Shown: positions 16,384-23,959, counted from the first letter of the stretch. The stretch: DNA of 37,541 nucleotides from HGM11525 sp045649145 (GCA_045649145.1 JAZRPK010000006.1:1-37541); one strand, 5' to 3'. Program-made: numbers and translations. The notes: generated by a model from the letters alone, not told the origin.

Positions 16384-16650
16384 ATGAGAGCTGTTGTTAC
16401 AGTTGTAGGCAAGGACAGACCGGGCATAATTGCAAGGGTAAGCACCCTGCTTTATGAAAATGAAATTAACATACTCGATATTTCCCAGACGGTTATGAGC
16501 GACGATATTTTCACTATGATTATGCTGGTTGATATGAGAAGCTCATCTGTTGGCGATGTTGCAGAAAAGCTTTTGAAGCTTTCAGACGAAATAGGTATGT
16601 CTATACATCTTCAGAACGAAGAGCTGTTTAATTCGATGCACAGAATTTAA
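16384..16650 (+). CDS. ACT domain protein, UPF0237 family
   Basis: This 88-residue protein is essentially one ACT domain: VVTVVGKDRPGIIARVSTLLYENEINILDISQTV. That matches UPF0237, a family related to the GcvR-type regulators. It has no enzyme domain, so it probably binds a small ligand and acts on a partner. It lies 14 bp upstream of a UPF0210 gene, a pairing conserved in many bacteria and archaea, which suggests the two proteins act together. GGAGG precedes the ATG. Confidence 0.88.
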   Translation: MRAVVTVVGKDRPGIIARVSTLLYENEINILDISQTVMSDDIFTMIMLVDMRSSSVGDVAEKLLKLSDEIGMSIHLQNEELFNSMHRI

Positions 16651-16663
16651 GGGGGAAAAGTAA

Positions 16664-18031
16664 ATGATAAATCCTTTTGAAATTCTGGAAACTATAAATA
16701 TGATTGACAGGGAAAACCTTGATATAAGAACTATTACGATGGGTATTTCCTTAAAAGACTGCACCGACCCTGACGTTGACAGAGCGTGCGAGAAGATTTA
16801 CAATAAAATAACCACCTATGCCAAGCATTTGGTTAAGGTGGGCGAGGATATAGAAAAGCAGTTCGGAATACCTATTATCAATAAACGTATTTCTGTAACA
16901 CCTGTTGCAACGGTTATTGATGCTCTGGAAAATCCCGATACCGATAAATGCCTTAAGATTGCAAAGACGTTGGACAAAGCTGCTAAAAAGGTCGGAGTAA
17001 ACTTTATAGGCGGATACTCTGCGCTTGTGCATAAGGGCTTTACCAAGGGCGAAAGGGTACTTATTGAGTCAATCCCGACTGTGCTTGCAAATACAGACAT
17101 TGTCTGCTCGAGTGTGAATGTTGGCTCGACGAGAGCGGGTATCAATATGGACGCTGTTGCGCTTATGGGCAAAATCATTAAAGAGGCTGCCGAGCTTACT
17201 AAGGATAACGGCGGTTTTGCGTGCGCAAAGCTGGTGGTCTTCTGTAACGCTGTTGAGGATAATCCGTTTATGGCGGGAGCGTTCCACGGCGAAGGCGAGG
17301 GCGATTCGGTAATTAACGTAGGCGTCAGCGGACCTGGTGTTGTAAAGTGCGCTTTGGAAAAGGTTAAGGGTGAGCCGTTTGGCGTAGTGGCAGAAACTAT
17401 TAAGAATACGGCATTTAAGATAACAAGAATGGGACAGCTTGTTGCGAATGAAGCATCAAAAAGGCTTGGTGTTCCGTTTGGTATAGTTGACCTGTCGCTT
17501 GCACCTACACCTGCTGTCGGCGACAGCGTTGCATATATCCTTGAAGAAATGGGACTTGAAAAGTGCGGAACACACGGGACTACTGCTGCTCTGGCACTTC
17601 TTAACGATGCAGTTAAAAAGGGCGGAGTAATGGCAAGCTCGCATGTGGGCGGACTATCGGGCGCATTTATACCTGTCAGCGAAGATGCGGGAATGATAGC
17701 AGCTGCAAAAGAGGGCGCACTTACAATAGAAAAGCTTGAAGCGATGACCTGCGTATGCTCGGTTGGACTTGATATGATTGCAGTTCCGGGTGATACCACT
17801 GCCGATACCATATCCTGCATAATTGCAGACGAGGCGGCAATCGGTATGGTAAACTCAAAAACAACTGCTGTCAGAATTATCCCTGCACCCGGTACAGATG
17901 TCGGTGACGAGGTTGATTTCGGCGGACTTTTGGGCACAGGCCCTGTTATGCCGCTTAAAAAATACAGCGGAGCAGAGTTTATTGCACGTGGCGGAAGAAT
18001 ACCCGCACCCTTGCAGTCGCTTAAAAACTGA
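16664..18031 (+). CDS. UPF0210/DUF711 (PFL-like) family protein
   Basis: This 455-residue protein is recognisable from its conserved N-terminus (DIRTITMGISLKDC) and the central GGYSALVHKGF and GEGEGDSVINVGVSGPGV segments. The family adopts a fold related to glycyl-radical enzymes, but I see no glycyl-radical signature, and its activity is unknown. Length is normal. The partner gene immediately upstream is a UPF0237 ACT protein, and a terminator follows. A role as an ACT-regulated metabolic enzyme is a reasonable inference only. Confidence 0.9.
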   Translation: MINPFEILETINMIDRENLDIRTITMGISLKDCTDPDVDRACEKIYNKITTYAKHLVKVGEDIEKQFGIPIINKRISVTPVATVIDALENPDTDKCLKIAKTLDKAAKKVGVNFIGGYSALVHKGFTKGERVLIESIPTVLANTDIVCSSVNVGSTRAGINMDAVALMGKIIKEAAELTKDNGGFACAKLVVFCNAVEDNPFMAGAFHGEGEGDSVINVGVSGPGVVKCALEKVKGEPFGVVAETIKNTAFKITRMGQLVANEASKRLGVPFGIVDLSLAPTPAVGDSVAYILEEMGLEKCGTHGTTAALALLNDAVKKGGVMASSHVGGLSGAFIPVSEDAGMIAAAKEGALTIEKLEAMTCVCSVGLDMIAVPGDTTADTISCIIADEAAIGMVNSKTTAVRIIPAPGTDVGDEVDFGGLLGTGPVMPLKKYSGAEFIARGGRIPAPLQSLKN

Positions 18032-18039
18032 TTACAAAG

Positions 18040-18075
18040 AAAGCATTTTTACCATTGTGGTAAAAATGCTTTTTT
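18040..18075. terminator. bidirectional terminator between convergent genes
   Basis: A perfect 15-bp stem (18040-18054 against 18058-18072) with a TTG loop and a T-run lies between the stop of the UPF0210 gene and the stop of ldh on the opposite strand. It can serve both transcripts. Confidence 0.88.
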
Positions 18076-18084
18076 GATGCGTTG

Positions 18085-19026
18085 TTATATATTGATTTCT
18101 TTTATAATCTCGCCAAGAGTATGAGCCGAGCTTAAAAGTCCTTTTAGCTCCTCTTTGGAAAAGGGAACTTCAAGTATATTCTCCACGCCGTCACCACCGA
18201 CCTTTGTCGGCACAGACAGAGCAACGTCCTTTATGCCGTATTGTCCGTCAAATATGCTCGAAACTGTCAGGATTGAATTCTCGTCACCTGCTATACACTC
18301 ACAAATTCTTGAAACTGCGGTTGCTATTGCATAGTAGGTAGCACCCTTTTTTTCTATTATCTCATATGCGGAGTTCTTTACTCTTAAATACATATCGTCT
18401 AAATCGGACAAATTACATCTGCCTGTATAGCGGCAAAATTCATTCATAGACATACCGCCGATATTGGTCACACTCCACGCAGCAACCTCGCTGTCGCCGT
18501 GCTCACCTATGATGTAGGTGTGACAGTTTCTTGCATCAATTCCCGTTCTCTTGCTTATCATATACTTGAGCCTTGAGGTATCAAGCACAGTACCCGAGCC
18601 GAGTACACGGTTTTTCGGCAGGGAGGACAGCTTGTAGGTGGCATAGGTTAAAATATCTACAGGATTTGTTACTGTTAAGAGTATCACGTCATCGGGCGCA
18701 TATGCCGAAATCCCTTCTATAATACTTTTGAGAACCTCGATATTTCTTTTAAGAAGGTCTATCCTTGTTTCGCCTTCTTTTTGAGCTACACCTGCAGTAA
18801 TGATAATAATATCAGCGTCCTTGCAGTCGGCGTAATCGCCTGCATAGACGTTTACAGGCTTAACAAAGGATACTCCGTGGGCAATGTCCAGAGCATCACC
18901 CTCTGCCTTTTTTTTGTTAATGTCAATTATTACAATTTCGGAAAACAATCCTCCGAGCATAAGAGTATATGCTGTTGTTGAGCCGACAAGGCCTGAGCCT
19001 ATTACGGCCACCTTTCCACGAAACAT
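18085..19026 (-). CDS. ldh: L-lactate dehydrogenase
   Basis: This 313-residue NAD-dependent enzyme has the Rossmann loop VIGSGLVGSTTAY (8-20). Its specificity loop reads AQKEGETRIDLL, where the Gln marks lactate rather than malate dehydrogenase, and the Arg in GETR is the substrate-loop arginine. TVTNPVDILTY and the catalytic His in IGEHGDSE are intact. It reduces pyruvate to L-lactate and regenerates NAD+ during fermentation. AAGGAGTG precedes the ATG on the minus strand. The gene is monocistronic, and its promoter shares a -35 hexamer with the divergent GTPase-NYN gene. Confidence 0.93.
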   Translation of the reverse strand: MFRGKVAVIGSGLVGSTTAYTLMLGGLFSEIVIIDINKKKAEGDALDIAHGVSFVKPVNVYAGDYADCKDADIIIITAGVAQKEGETRIDLLKRNIEVLKSIIEGISAYAPDDVILLTVTNPVDILTYATYKLSSLPKNRVLGSGTVLDTSRLKYMISKRTGIDARNCHTYIIGEHGDSEVAAWSVTNIGGMSMNEFCRYTGRCNLSDLDDMYLRVKNSAYEIIEKKGATYYAIATAVSRICECIAGDENSILTVSSIFDGQYGIKDVALSVPTKVGGDGVENILEVPFSKEELKGLLSSAHTLGEIIKEINI

Positions 19027-19066
19027 TAAATAGCACTCCTTTTTTCGTTTTTATAAGTATATCCAA

Positions 19067-19095
19067 TTTATATCGAATTTATTTATTGCTTGCAA
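19067..19095 (-). promoter_or_regulatory. ldh promoter (shares its -35 with the divergent promoter)
   Basis: Read on the minus strand, the -35 TTGCAA is at 19095-19090 and the -10 TATAAA at 19072-19067, with a 17-bp spacer. Confidence 0.65.
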
Positions 19096-19118
19096 AAGAG
19101 GAGTATTTTCGGTATAAT
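19090..19118 (+). promoter_or_regulatory. promoter of the GTPase-NYN gene (shares its -35 with ldh)
   Basis: The same palindromic TTGCAA (19090-19095) stands exactly 17 bp from TATAAT at 19113-19118 on the plus strand. Polymerase cannot sit on both promoters at once. Confidence 0.7.
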
Positions 19119-19151
19119 AATCTTAATCGAGAAAAGAGGAGGTGACGCAAT

Positions 19152-21668
19152 TTGAAAAGAATAACTGTCGGAATACTTGCACACGTAGACAGCGGGAAGA
19201 CGACGCTTTCGGAGGCTATGCTCTATAAGGCGGGCGAGATAAGAAGACTTGGCAGAGTGGATTACGGTGATACATTGTTAGACACTGACGAAATTGAACG
19301 TGACAGGGGAATTACCATCTTTTCAAAGCAGGCGGTCATCTCTTTTGGGGACACGAAAATATCGCTGCTTGATACACCCGGCCACGTTGATTTTTCTGCT
19401 GAAACGGAACGCACTTTAAGAGTGCTTGACTATGCAATACTGGTTATCAGCGCTACAGACGGTGTGCAGAGTCATACCGAAACGCTGTGGAAATTACTTG
19501 AGCATTATGACATACCGACATTTATATTTGTAAACAAAATGGATTTGCCGACAGCCGATAAAGATAAGGTTTTATCTGAGTTGCAGAATAGACTGAATGA
19601 TGGTTGCATTGATTTTCTTGGAGATGATTTTGCAGAAAATGCGGCTATATTATCCGATTATCTTTTAGAAGAATACACAAACACGGCTACGCTTTGTGAT
19701 GAGTCATTGTCGAGGACTGTTTTATCAAGAAAGCTGTTCCCATGCTTTTTCGGCTCTGCGTTAAAGACTGAGGGCGTGGATGAGTTCCTAAAGGTAATTG
19801 ACCGTTTGACTAAGCAGCGTTCAGTCGGAGAGAAATTTGGTGCATCTGTATTTAAGATTGCAGAGGATTTAAGCGGCAGGCGTATGGCTTATATGAAAGT
19901 CACAAGCGGCTCTCTAAAGGTGAAGTCGGTAATTGACGAAGAAAAGGTAAATGAAATAAGAATATATCAGGGTGCAAAGTACAACAGCGTTCAGGAGGTC
20001 TATGCCGGTGAGGTGTGTGCTGTAATGGGACTTAGCAAGGTCGCAGCAGGGCAGGGAATAGGTATCGAAGAAAGTGTGCACTCGCTGATGACCGAGCCAA
20101 TTTTCTCCTACTCGCTAAAACTCCCCGAGGGTGCAGATGTTCATAACGCTCTTGCGGTATTAAGACGATTGGAGCAGGAGGAAACGGAGCTTAATGTAGT
20201 GTGGAATGACAGACTACAGAAGCTTGACGTGCAGGTTATGGGCGAGGTACAGATGGAGGTACTAAAACGAATACTCAGTGACCGTTTTGCGCTGGAGGTT
20301 GAGTTTGAAGAGGGAAGTATCATATACAAGGAAACTATCGCTGATACTGTTGAGGGTGTAGGTCATTATGAGCCTTTAAGGCACTATGCAGAGGTGCATC
20401 TCTTGCTGGAGCCTGCCGAACGCGGCAGCGGCATACAGATAAAATCAAAATGCAGCGAGGATACCCTTGACAGAAACTGGCAAAGACTTATTATGACGCA
20501 CCTTGAGGAAAAGGTGCATATAGGTACTCTTATAGGTGCACCGATAACCGACATTAAAATTACGCTGGTAAATGGTAGAGCACATCAAAAGCATACCGAG
20601 GGCGGCGATTTCAGACAAGCGACCTATCGTGCATTAAGGCAGGGGCTGATGCAGGCGGAGGGAGTGCTGCTTGAGCCGTTTGCGGCTTTTCGCCTTGAAG
20701 TGCCGTTAGAGAATACAGGCAGAGCTATGACCGACCTGCAACAGATGGATGCAGTCTTTGATGCACCCGATACAATCGGTGATAATTCGGTTATTACGGG
20801 TAGTGCCCCTGTTGGTGCAGTACGTGATTATCATAAAAGCGTAACCGCATATACTCATGGCAGAGGACGGCTTTCTGTTAGCTTTAAGGGCTACGAGCCG
20901 TGCAAAAAGCAAAGCGAAGTAGTAGAAAGCTACGCCTATAACCCTGAAGCTGATACCGAAAACACACCCGATTCGGTTTTTTGCTCGCACGGCAGCGGCT
21001 TTGTTGTAAAATGGGACAAGGTGTTTGAGCATATGCACCTGCCTGTGATTAAAAAGGAAACGGCTCATTCGGAGGCGAGGGTTCATACAGCACGTACAAA
21101 TACGTACAGCGATGACGAGCTTTTGCGGATTTTTGAACAAACCTACGGCAAGATAACGCAAAAATCACACGGAATAATCCGTACTGTGAAAGAGCAGAAA
21201 GAATATAAGCCGAAGCCGATAGTTATAAAGGAAGAGTATCTTCTCATAGACGGCTATAATATAATTTTTGCCTGTGATGAACTTAAAAGGATTGCAGATG
21301 AAAGTCTGGAAGATGCAAGAAATGTTCTTACAGCAAGAGTTGCAGGGTATCAGGCAATGAGAGAGAATAATGTTATACTTGTATTTGACGCATATAAGGT
21401 CAAGGGCGAAAGGCGTGAGGTGGAAAGGGTACACGGCATAAGCATCGTCTATACAAAGGAAGCGGAAACTGCTGATGCGTATATCGAAAAGACTACCAAG
21501 GAGCTTTGTAAAAACTATCGTGTAAGAGTTGCAACGTCTGATAATTTGGAGCAAATGATAATCTTCGGCCATGGTGCTTGGCGTGTTACTGCACGCGAGC
21601 TGATGGAGGAGATAGAAAGTTGTGAAGAGGAGATAAGGGACTTTATAAAACAGAATAATAAAGTATAA
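19152..21668 (+). CDS. EF-G/TetM-like ribosomal GTPase fused to a YacP/Rae1-type NYN nuclease domain
   Basis: The 838-residue product starts at TTG 19152, behind AGAGGAGGTGA. Residues 1 to about 640 are a translational GTPase closest to ribosomal protection proteins: G1 HVDSGKTT (11-18), G2 RGIT (52-55), G3 DTPGH (74-78), G4 NKMD (128-131), then EF-G-like domains II to V. Where TetM has its tetracycline-dislodging YSPVS loop, this protein has HQKHTEGGDF (478-487), so resistance is doubtful. Residues 694-838 form an NYN (PIN-like) domain with acidic residues D700, D746, D775 and D797, as in YacP/Rae1, which cuts mRNA in the ribosomal A site. I infer a ribosome-directed GTPase-nuclease for rescue or mRNA quality control. 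Confidence 0.88.
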   Translation: MKRITVGILAHVDSGKTTLSEAMLYKAGEIRRLGRVDYGDTLLDTDEIERDRGITIFSKQAVISFGDTKISLLDTPGHVDFSAETERTLRVLDYAILVISATDGVQSHTETLWKLLEHYDIPTFIFVNKMDLPTADKDKVLSELQNRLNDGCIDFLGDDFAENAAILSDYLLEEYTNTATLCDESLSRTVLSRKLFPCFFGSALKTEGVDEFLKVIDRLTKQRSVGEKFGASVFKIAEDLSGRRMAYMKVTSGSLKVKSVIDEEKVNEIRIYQGAKYNSVQEVYAGEVCAVMGLSKVAAGQGIGIEESVHSLMTEPIFSYSLKLPEGADVHNALAVLRRLEQEETELNVVWNDRLQKLDVQVMGEVQMEVLKRILSDRFALEVEFEEGSIIYKETIADTVEGVGHYEPLRHYAEVHLLLEPAERGSGIQIKSKCSEDTLDRNWQRLIMTHLEEKVHIGTLIGAPITDIKITLVNGRAHQKHTEGGDFRQATYRALRQGLMQAEGVLLEPFAAFRLEVPLENTGRAMTDLQQMDAVFDAPDTIGDNSVITGSAPVGAVRDYHKSVTAYTHGRGRLSVSFKGYEPCKKQSEVVESYAYNPEADTENTPDSVFCSHGSGFVVKWDKVFEHMHLPVIKKETAHSEARVHTARTNTYSDDELLRIFEQTYGKITQKSHGIIRTVKEQKEYKPKPIVIKEEYLLIDGYNIIFACDELKRIADESLEDARNVLTARVAGYQAMRENNVILVFDAYKVKGERREVERVHGISIVYTKEAETADAYIEKTTKELCKNYRVRVATSDNLEQMIIFGHGAWRVTARELMEEIESCEEEIRDFIKQNNKV

Positions 21669-21709
21669 AGGGAGTGTTTGCTTTTCTAAAGTGCAAAGGC
21701 TCCCTTTTT
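21667..21709 (+). terminator. intrinsic terminator after the GTPase-NYN gene
   Basis: AAAGGGAG at 21667-21674 pairs with CTCCCTTT at 21700-21707. An inner TTTGC/GCAAA stem and a short T-run complete it. It overlaps the last bases of the stop codon. Confidence 0.75.
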
Positions 21710-21764
21710 AGCACACACTTTTTAATATTACGGCATACTTTAGTAATGAAGGAGCGTGAGAGCC

Positions 21765-22022
21765 GTGTATTCATTTCTTATGGCGGAGAATCGCACCGAC
21801 TTCCCGACCATAACAATATGCGGTACGGACGGTGTAATTTTCCCCGATATTCCGATAGGTTATAAAACTGAGCTAAGACAAATTGCCCCGGGCAGTGTCA
21901 GGCTTGAGATTTATAACAACTTTATGAAGCAGGAGGCGGTAGTGTGGGTGCCCGTTTCGCCCTATTCAAGAGCGAAGCTGTTGGTATTTACCGACCATAT
22001 CCAGCTTATTCCGCTATCTTAG
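21765..22022 (+). CDS. small protein of unknown function
   Basis: I choose GTG 21765 because GAAGGAG (21748-21754) lies 10 bp upstream; GTG 21756 is only one base away from it. The product is 85 residues, with alternating hydrophobic strands (TITICGTDGVIFP, VRLEIYNNF, AVVWVPVSPY, KLLVFTDHIQLIPL). That suggests an all-beta fold, with no signal peptide, membrane helix or motif I recognise. The stop codon lies inside the end of sigF on the other strand, a 17-bp tail-to-tail overlap. The strong ribosome binding site supports a real gene; the family is unknown to me. Confidence 0.6.
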   Translation: MYSFLMAENRTDFPTITICGTDGVIFPDIPIGYKTELRQIAPGSVRLEIYNNFMKQEAVVWVPVSPYSRAKLLVFTDHIQLIPLS

Positions 22023-22707
22023 AGCGAAGCTTTGAAAGCGCAGTCCGCTCAATTCGTGATACGTGTACCTGAGATACACCAATTCTCTGTGCTGCGTCGC
22101 TTTGCGTTTTGCCCTCGAGATAGCGCATAACAATTACCTGTCTCTCTCTTTTAGAAAGGCTTGATAAAAGCTCTGCTGCGGTAATTCGATTGATTATTCT
22201 ATCCTCTTCCGAGAAACCTATCCGCTCGGACAAATTAACGTTACCATCAGCCGGAGCGTCGATTGATTCGACAGGAGTGCAGGCATCTAATGCCTCTGTC
22301 AGCTCCCCGACAGTTATATTGCATTTCGAAGCTACTTCGGACACGGTAGGCTCACGACCTAAGCGCCGCCTCAATTCCTCCTCGGCGTTTGCTATGAGCC
22401 TGCTGCGCTCCTTCAAACCTCTTGAAACACGGACAATGCCGTCATCTCTTAAAAATCGTTTTATCTCACCGGTGATTACCGGCACTGCATATGTGGAAAA
22501 TTTAAGACCACGTGTTAAGTCAAAGTTTGAAACAGCCTTCAAAAGTCCGACGCTTCCTATCTGTATCAGGTCGCAAAGCTCGGTGCCTCGTCCGGTAAAA
22601 CGTGCGGCAAGACTTTGGACAAGCCGCATATTCTCACGGCAAAAAAGGTCTAATGCCTCTGTGTCGCCCTGCCTCGACCGCTCTATAAGCATAGTATTTC
22701 TGTCCAT
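22006..22707 (-). CDS. sigF: RNA polymerase sporulation sigma factor SigF
   Basis: This 233-residue sigma-70 family factor of the SigB/F/G group has region 2 (NMRLVQSLAARF ... DLIQIGSVGLLKAVSNFD ... KFSTYAVPVITGEIKRFLRDDG), region 3 (EEELRRRLGREPTVSEVA) and region 4 with a helix-turn-helix (SDAAQRIGVSQVHVSRIE). It lies three bases after spoIIAB and is third in a spoIIAA-spoIIAB-sigF operon, which identifies it as sigma-F, the first forespore-specific factor. Its activity is expected to be held by SpoIIAB until SpoIIAA is dephosphorylated by SpoIIE, encoded elsewhere. Confidence 0.93.
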   Translation of the reverse strand: MDRNTMLIERSRQGDTEALDLFCRENMRLVQSLAARFTGRGTELCDLIQIGSVGLLKAVSNFDLTRGLKFSTYAVPVITGEIKRFLRDDGIVRVSRGLKERSRLIANAEEELRRRLGREPTVSEVASKCNITVGELTEALDACTPVESIDAPADGNVNLSERIGFSEEDRIINRITAAELLSSLSKRERQVIVMRYLEGKTQSDAAQRIGVSQVHVSRIERTALSKLRSKIAE

Positions 22708-22710
22708 CGG

Positions 22711-23145
22711 CTATTCCTGTCCCTTGGCGCCTGCGAAGCTCTTTATAAGGGTAACGACAGTGCCCTCGCCTATACTGCTTGTAACGTCTATTCTGTCGCA
22801 AAAGCTTTCCATTATTGAAAACCCAAGACCCGACCGCTCTTCCTCTGGTTTTCCTGTATAAAGAGGCTCTCTTGCACGCTCAACATCGGGTATGCCGATG
22901 CCGTTGTCGCTTATGGTTATGTATACTTTTCTTCCGTTTATTCTGCCGGAAAGCCCGACAATGCCCCTGTCTTCAGGGTATGCGTGTACAATGGCATTTG
23001 TTACCGCCTCGGAAACTGCAGTTTTAAGCTCTGCCAATTCCTCTACCGTCGGGTCTAACATTGCTGCAAAGGCAGAAGTCACGGTGCGCGCTAATCCCTC
23101 ATTTTCGGATATTCCGATAAATTCCATATCAAATCTGTTTTCCAT
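22711..23145 (-). CDS. spoIIAB: anti-sigma F factor SpoIIAB
   Basis: This 144-residue GHKL-fold protein kinase has an N box SEAVTNAIVHAY (catalytic E46, N50), a G1 box DNGIGIP with D80 and a G2 box ERSGLGFSIM. SpoIIAB binds and inhibits sigma-F in the predivisional cell and the mother cell and phosphorylates the anti-anti-sigma SpoIIAA. A GAGGTGAGG ribosome binding site overlaps the end of spoIIAA. Length is typical. The gene is followed three bases later by sigF. Confidence 0.95.
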   Translation of the reverse strand: MENRFDMEFIGISENEGLARTVTSAFAAMLDPTVEELAELKTAVSEAVTNAIVHAYPEDRGIVGLSGRINGRKVYITISDNGIGIPDVERAREPLYTGKPEEERSGLGFSIMESFCDRIDVTSSIGEGTVVTLIKSFAGAKGQE

Positions 23146-23154
23146 ATCCTCACC

Positions 23155-23484
23155 TCACATCTTTTTAATTGCTTGCTTAACACTTGATTCAATCTTGATA
23201 ATATTAGTCAGTCCTGACATTTCCAAAATCCGCTTAACTTGCGGCTTTGGCGATGCTATTAAAAGCCTACCGCTGTGTTTTTGTATTTTTTTGTATCTTC
23301 CGATAATCATACCTACACCTGAGCTGTCCATAAATGTAAGCTTTGAGAAATCAAAAATTATATTTTTAATATCTGTGTCTAATGCTTTGTCTATCTCGCG
23401 ACGCACTTTTCCTGCCATATGATCATCAAGCTCGCCTGCAACTTCTACAAGCAGAGTGTTTTTCTCTGTTTTTGTAATGCTCAT
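23155..23484 (-). CDS. spoIIAA: anti-sigma F factor antagonist SpoIIAA
   Basis: The start is the ATG at 23484, preceded on the minus strand by AAAAGGAGGACAGG; the open frame extends further upstream to 23697 but has no initiation signal there. The 109-residue STAS-domain protein carries the phosphorylation motif FMDSSGVG, in which S54 aligns with Ser58 of Bacillus SpoIIAA. Unphosphorylated SpoIIAA displaces sigma-F from SpoIIAB. It heads the operon. I could not find a convincing sigma-H type promoter upstream. Confidence 0.93.
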   Translation of the reverse strand: MSITKTEKNTLLVEVAGELDDHMAGKVRREIDKALDTDIKNIIFDFSKLTFMDSSGVGMIIGRYKKIQKHSGRLLIASPKPQVKRILEMSGLTNIIKIESSVKQAIKKM

Positions 23485-23593
23485 AGCCTGTCCTCCTTTT
23501 TGATGTGCTTGTGTAATATACATAATAACATAAATGCCTTTGAAAAATCCGGTAAGCTTTTGTCGAATACCAAAAACCGTCTTGCAAAACTCG

Positions 23594-23620
23594 ACAAAAA
23601 AACAACCCTCACGGGTTGCT
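23594..23620 (-). repeat. 27-bp terminator-containing direct repeat, copy 1
   Basis: This 27-bp sequence is identical to 23679-23705. It holds a CAACCC/GGGTTG hairpin (23603-23608, 23613-23618) followed, on the minus strand, by seven T residues, so each copy looks like a working terminator for leftward transcription. Confidence 0.8.
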
Positions 23621-23678
23621 ATCTGGAAACAAGAATTTTTAGAGAATAGTGAAGAGAGAAGAGAGAAAAGATAAAAGT

Positions 23679-23705
23679 ACAAAAAAACAACCCTCACGGG
23701 TTGCT
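23679..23705 (-). repeat. 27-bp terminator-containing direct repeat, copy 2
   Basis: This is the identical second copy, 85 bp from the first. On the minus strand it directly follows the tRNA-Leu 3' fragment and so resembles the native tRNA terminator of a lost gene copy. Confidence 0.8.
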
Positions 23706-23709
23706 TTTT

Positions 23710-23727
23710 TGGTGCGCCTGAAAGGAC
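23710..23727 (-). pseudogene. tRNA-Leu 3'-end fragment
   Basis: These 18 bp are identical to 23876-23893 of the intact tRNA-Leu: the CCA end, discriminator, 3' acceptor strand and part of the T stem. The rest of the tRNA is replaced by element A. It is a remnant of a tRNA-Leu copy or a recombination scar. Confidence 0.7.
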
Positions 23728-23808
23728 AGCGACTCACTGCGTTCGCTTGCATAAGTTCGACTGACCAATCAGTCGTCGCTGGCACTCGACTTCTTGGAGT
23801 CTCACTTA
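23728..23808. repeat. element A, 81-bp structured repeat next to a tRNA-Leu fragment
   Basis: It shares with element B (24010-24077) the blocks AGCGACTC at one end, TGCATAAGTTCGA in the middle (23748-23760) and TTGGAGTCTCACTTA at the other end (23794-23808), with variable sequence between. The variable part is self-complementary: GACTGA and TCAGTC form a hairpin at about 23759-23774. It abuts a tRNA-Leu 3' fragment. No coding capacity is visible. Confidence 0.7.
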
Positions 23809-23843
23809 TTTCACCTACGGTTCTGCGTCCTTTTGGATTACAA

Positions 23844-23870
23844 ACAAAAAAACAACCAATATGGTTGTTC
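23844..23870 (-). terminator. intrinsic terminator of tRNA-Leu
   Basis: On the minus strand AACAACCA pairs with TGGTTGTT (23869-23862 with 23858-23851), followed by a T-run at 23852-23846. It starts seven bases after the tRNA CCA end. Confidence 0.82.
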
Positions 23871-23875
23871 TTTTG

Positions 23876-23959
23876 TGGTGCGCCTGAAAGGACTTGAACC
23901 TTCACGTCGGGGACACTAGATCCTAAGTCTAGCGCGTCTGCCAATTCCGCCACAGGCGC
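23876..23959 (-). tRNA. tRNA-Leu (anticodon UAG)
   Basis: On the minus strand the acceptor GCGCCTG pairs with CAGGCGC, followed by discriminator A and an encoded CCA (23878-23876). The anticodon stem CTAGA/TCTAG encloses the loop CTTAGGA, giving anticodon UAG for CUA/CUN leucine codons. A long variable arm and the T loop TTCAAGT are present. Length is 84 nt with CCA, consistent with a class II tRNA. Confidence 0.95.

Noticed and set aside
16816..17937. A 373-codon open frame antisense to the UPF0210 gene
   Set aside because: It has low-complexity Ser/Pro/Thr composition typical of a reverse-strand shadow, no start signal, and lies wholly within a well-conserved gene.
19152..21668. Calling the GTPase-NYN gene a tetracycline resistance determinant
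   Set aside because: The TetM tip-loop motif is absent, an NYN nuclease is fused, and there is no mobile-element context; the GTPase group is only related to ribosomal protection proteins.
23485..23640. A sigma-H promoter in front of spoIIAA
   Set aside because: Expected from Bacillus, but I found no AGGA-type -35 with a GAAT-type -10 at proper spacing; A/T-rich matches were too loose to report.
23639..23953. A 104-codon minus-strand open frame across the tRNA-Leu locus
   Set aside because: It is the translation of tRNA-Leu, its terminator and element A; there is no ribosome binding site and the tRNA fold explains the conservation.
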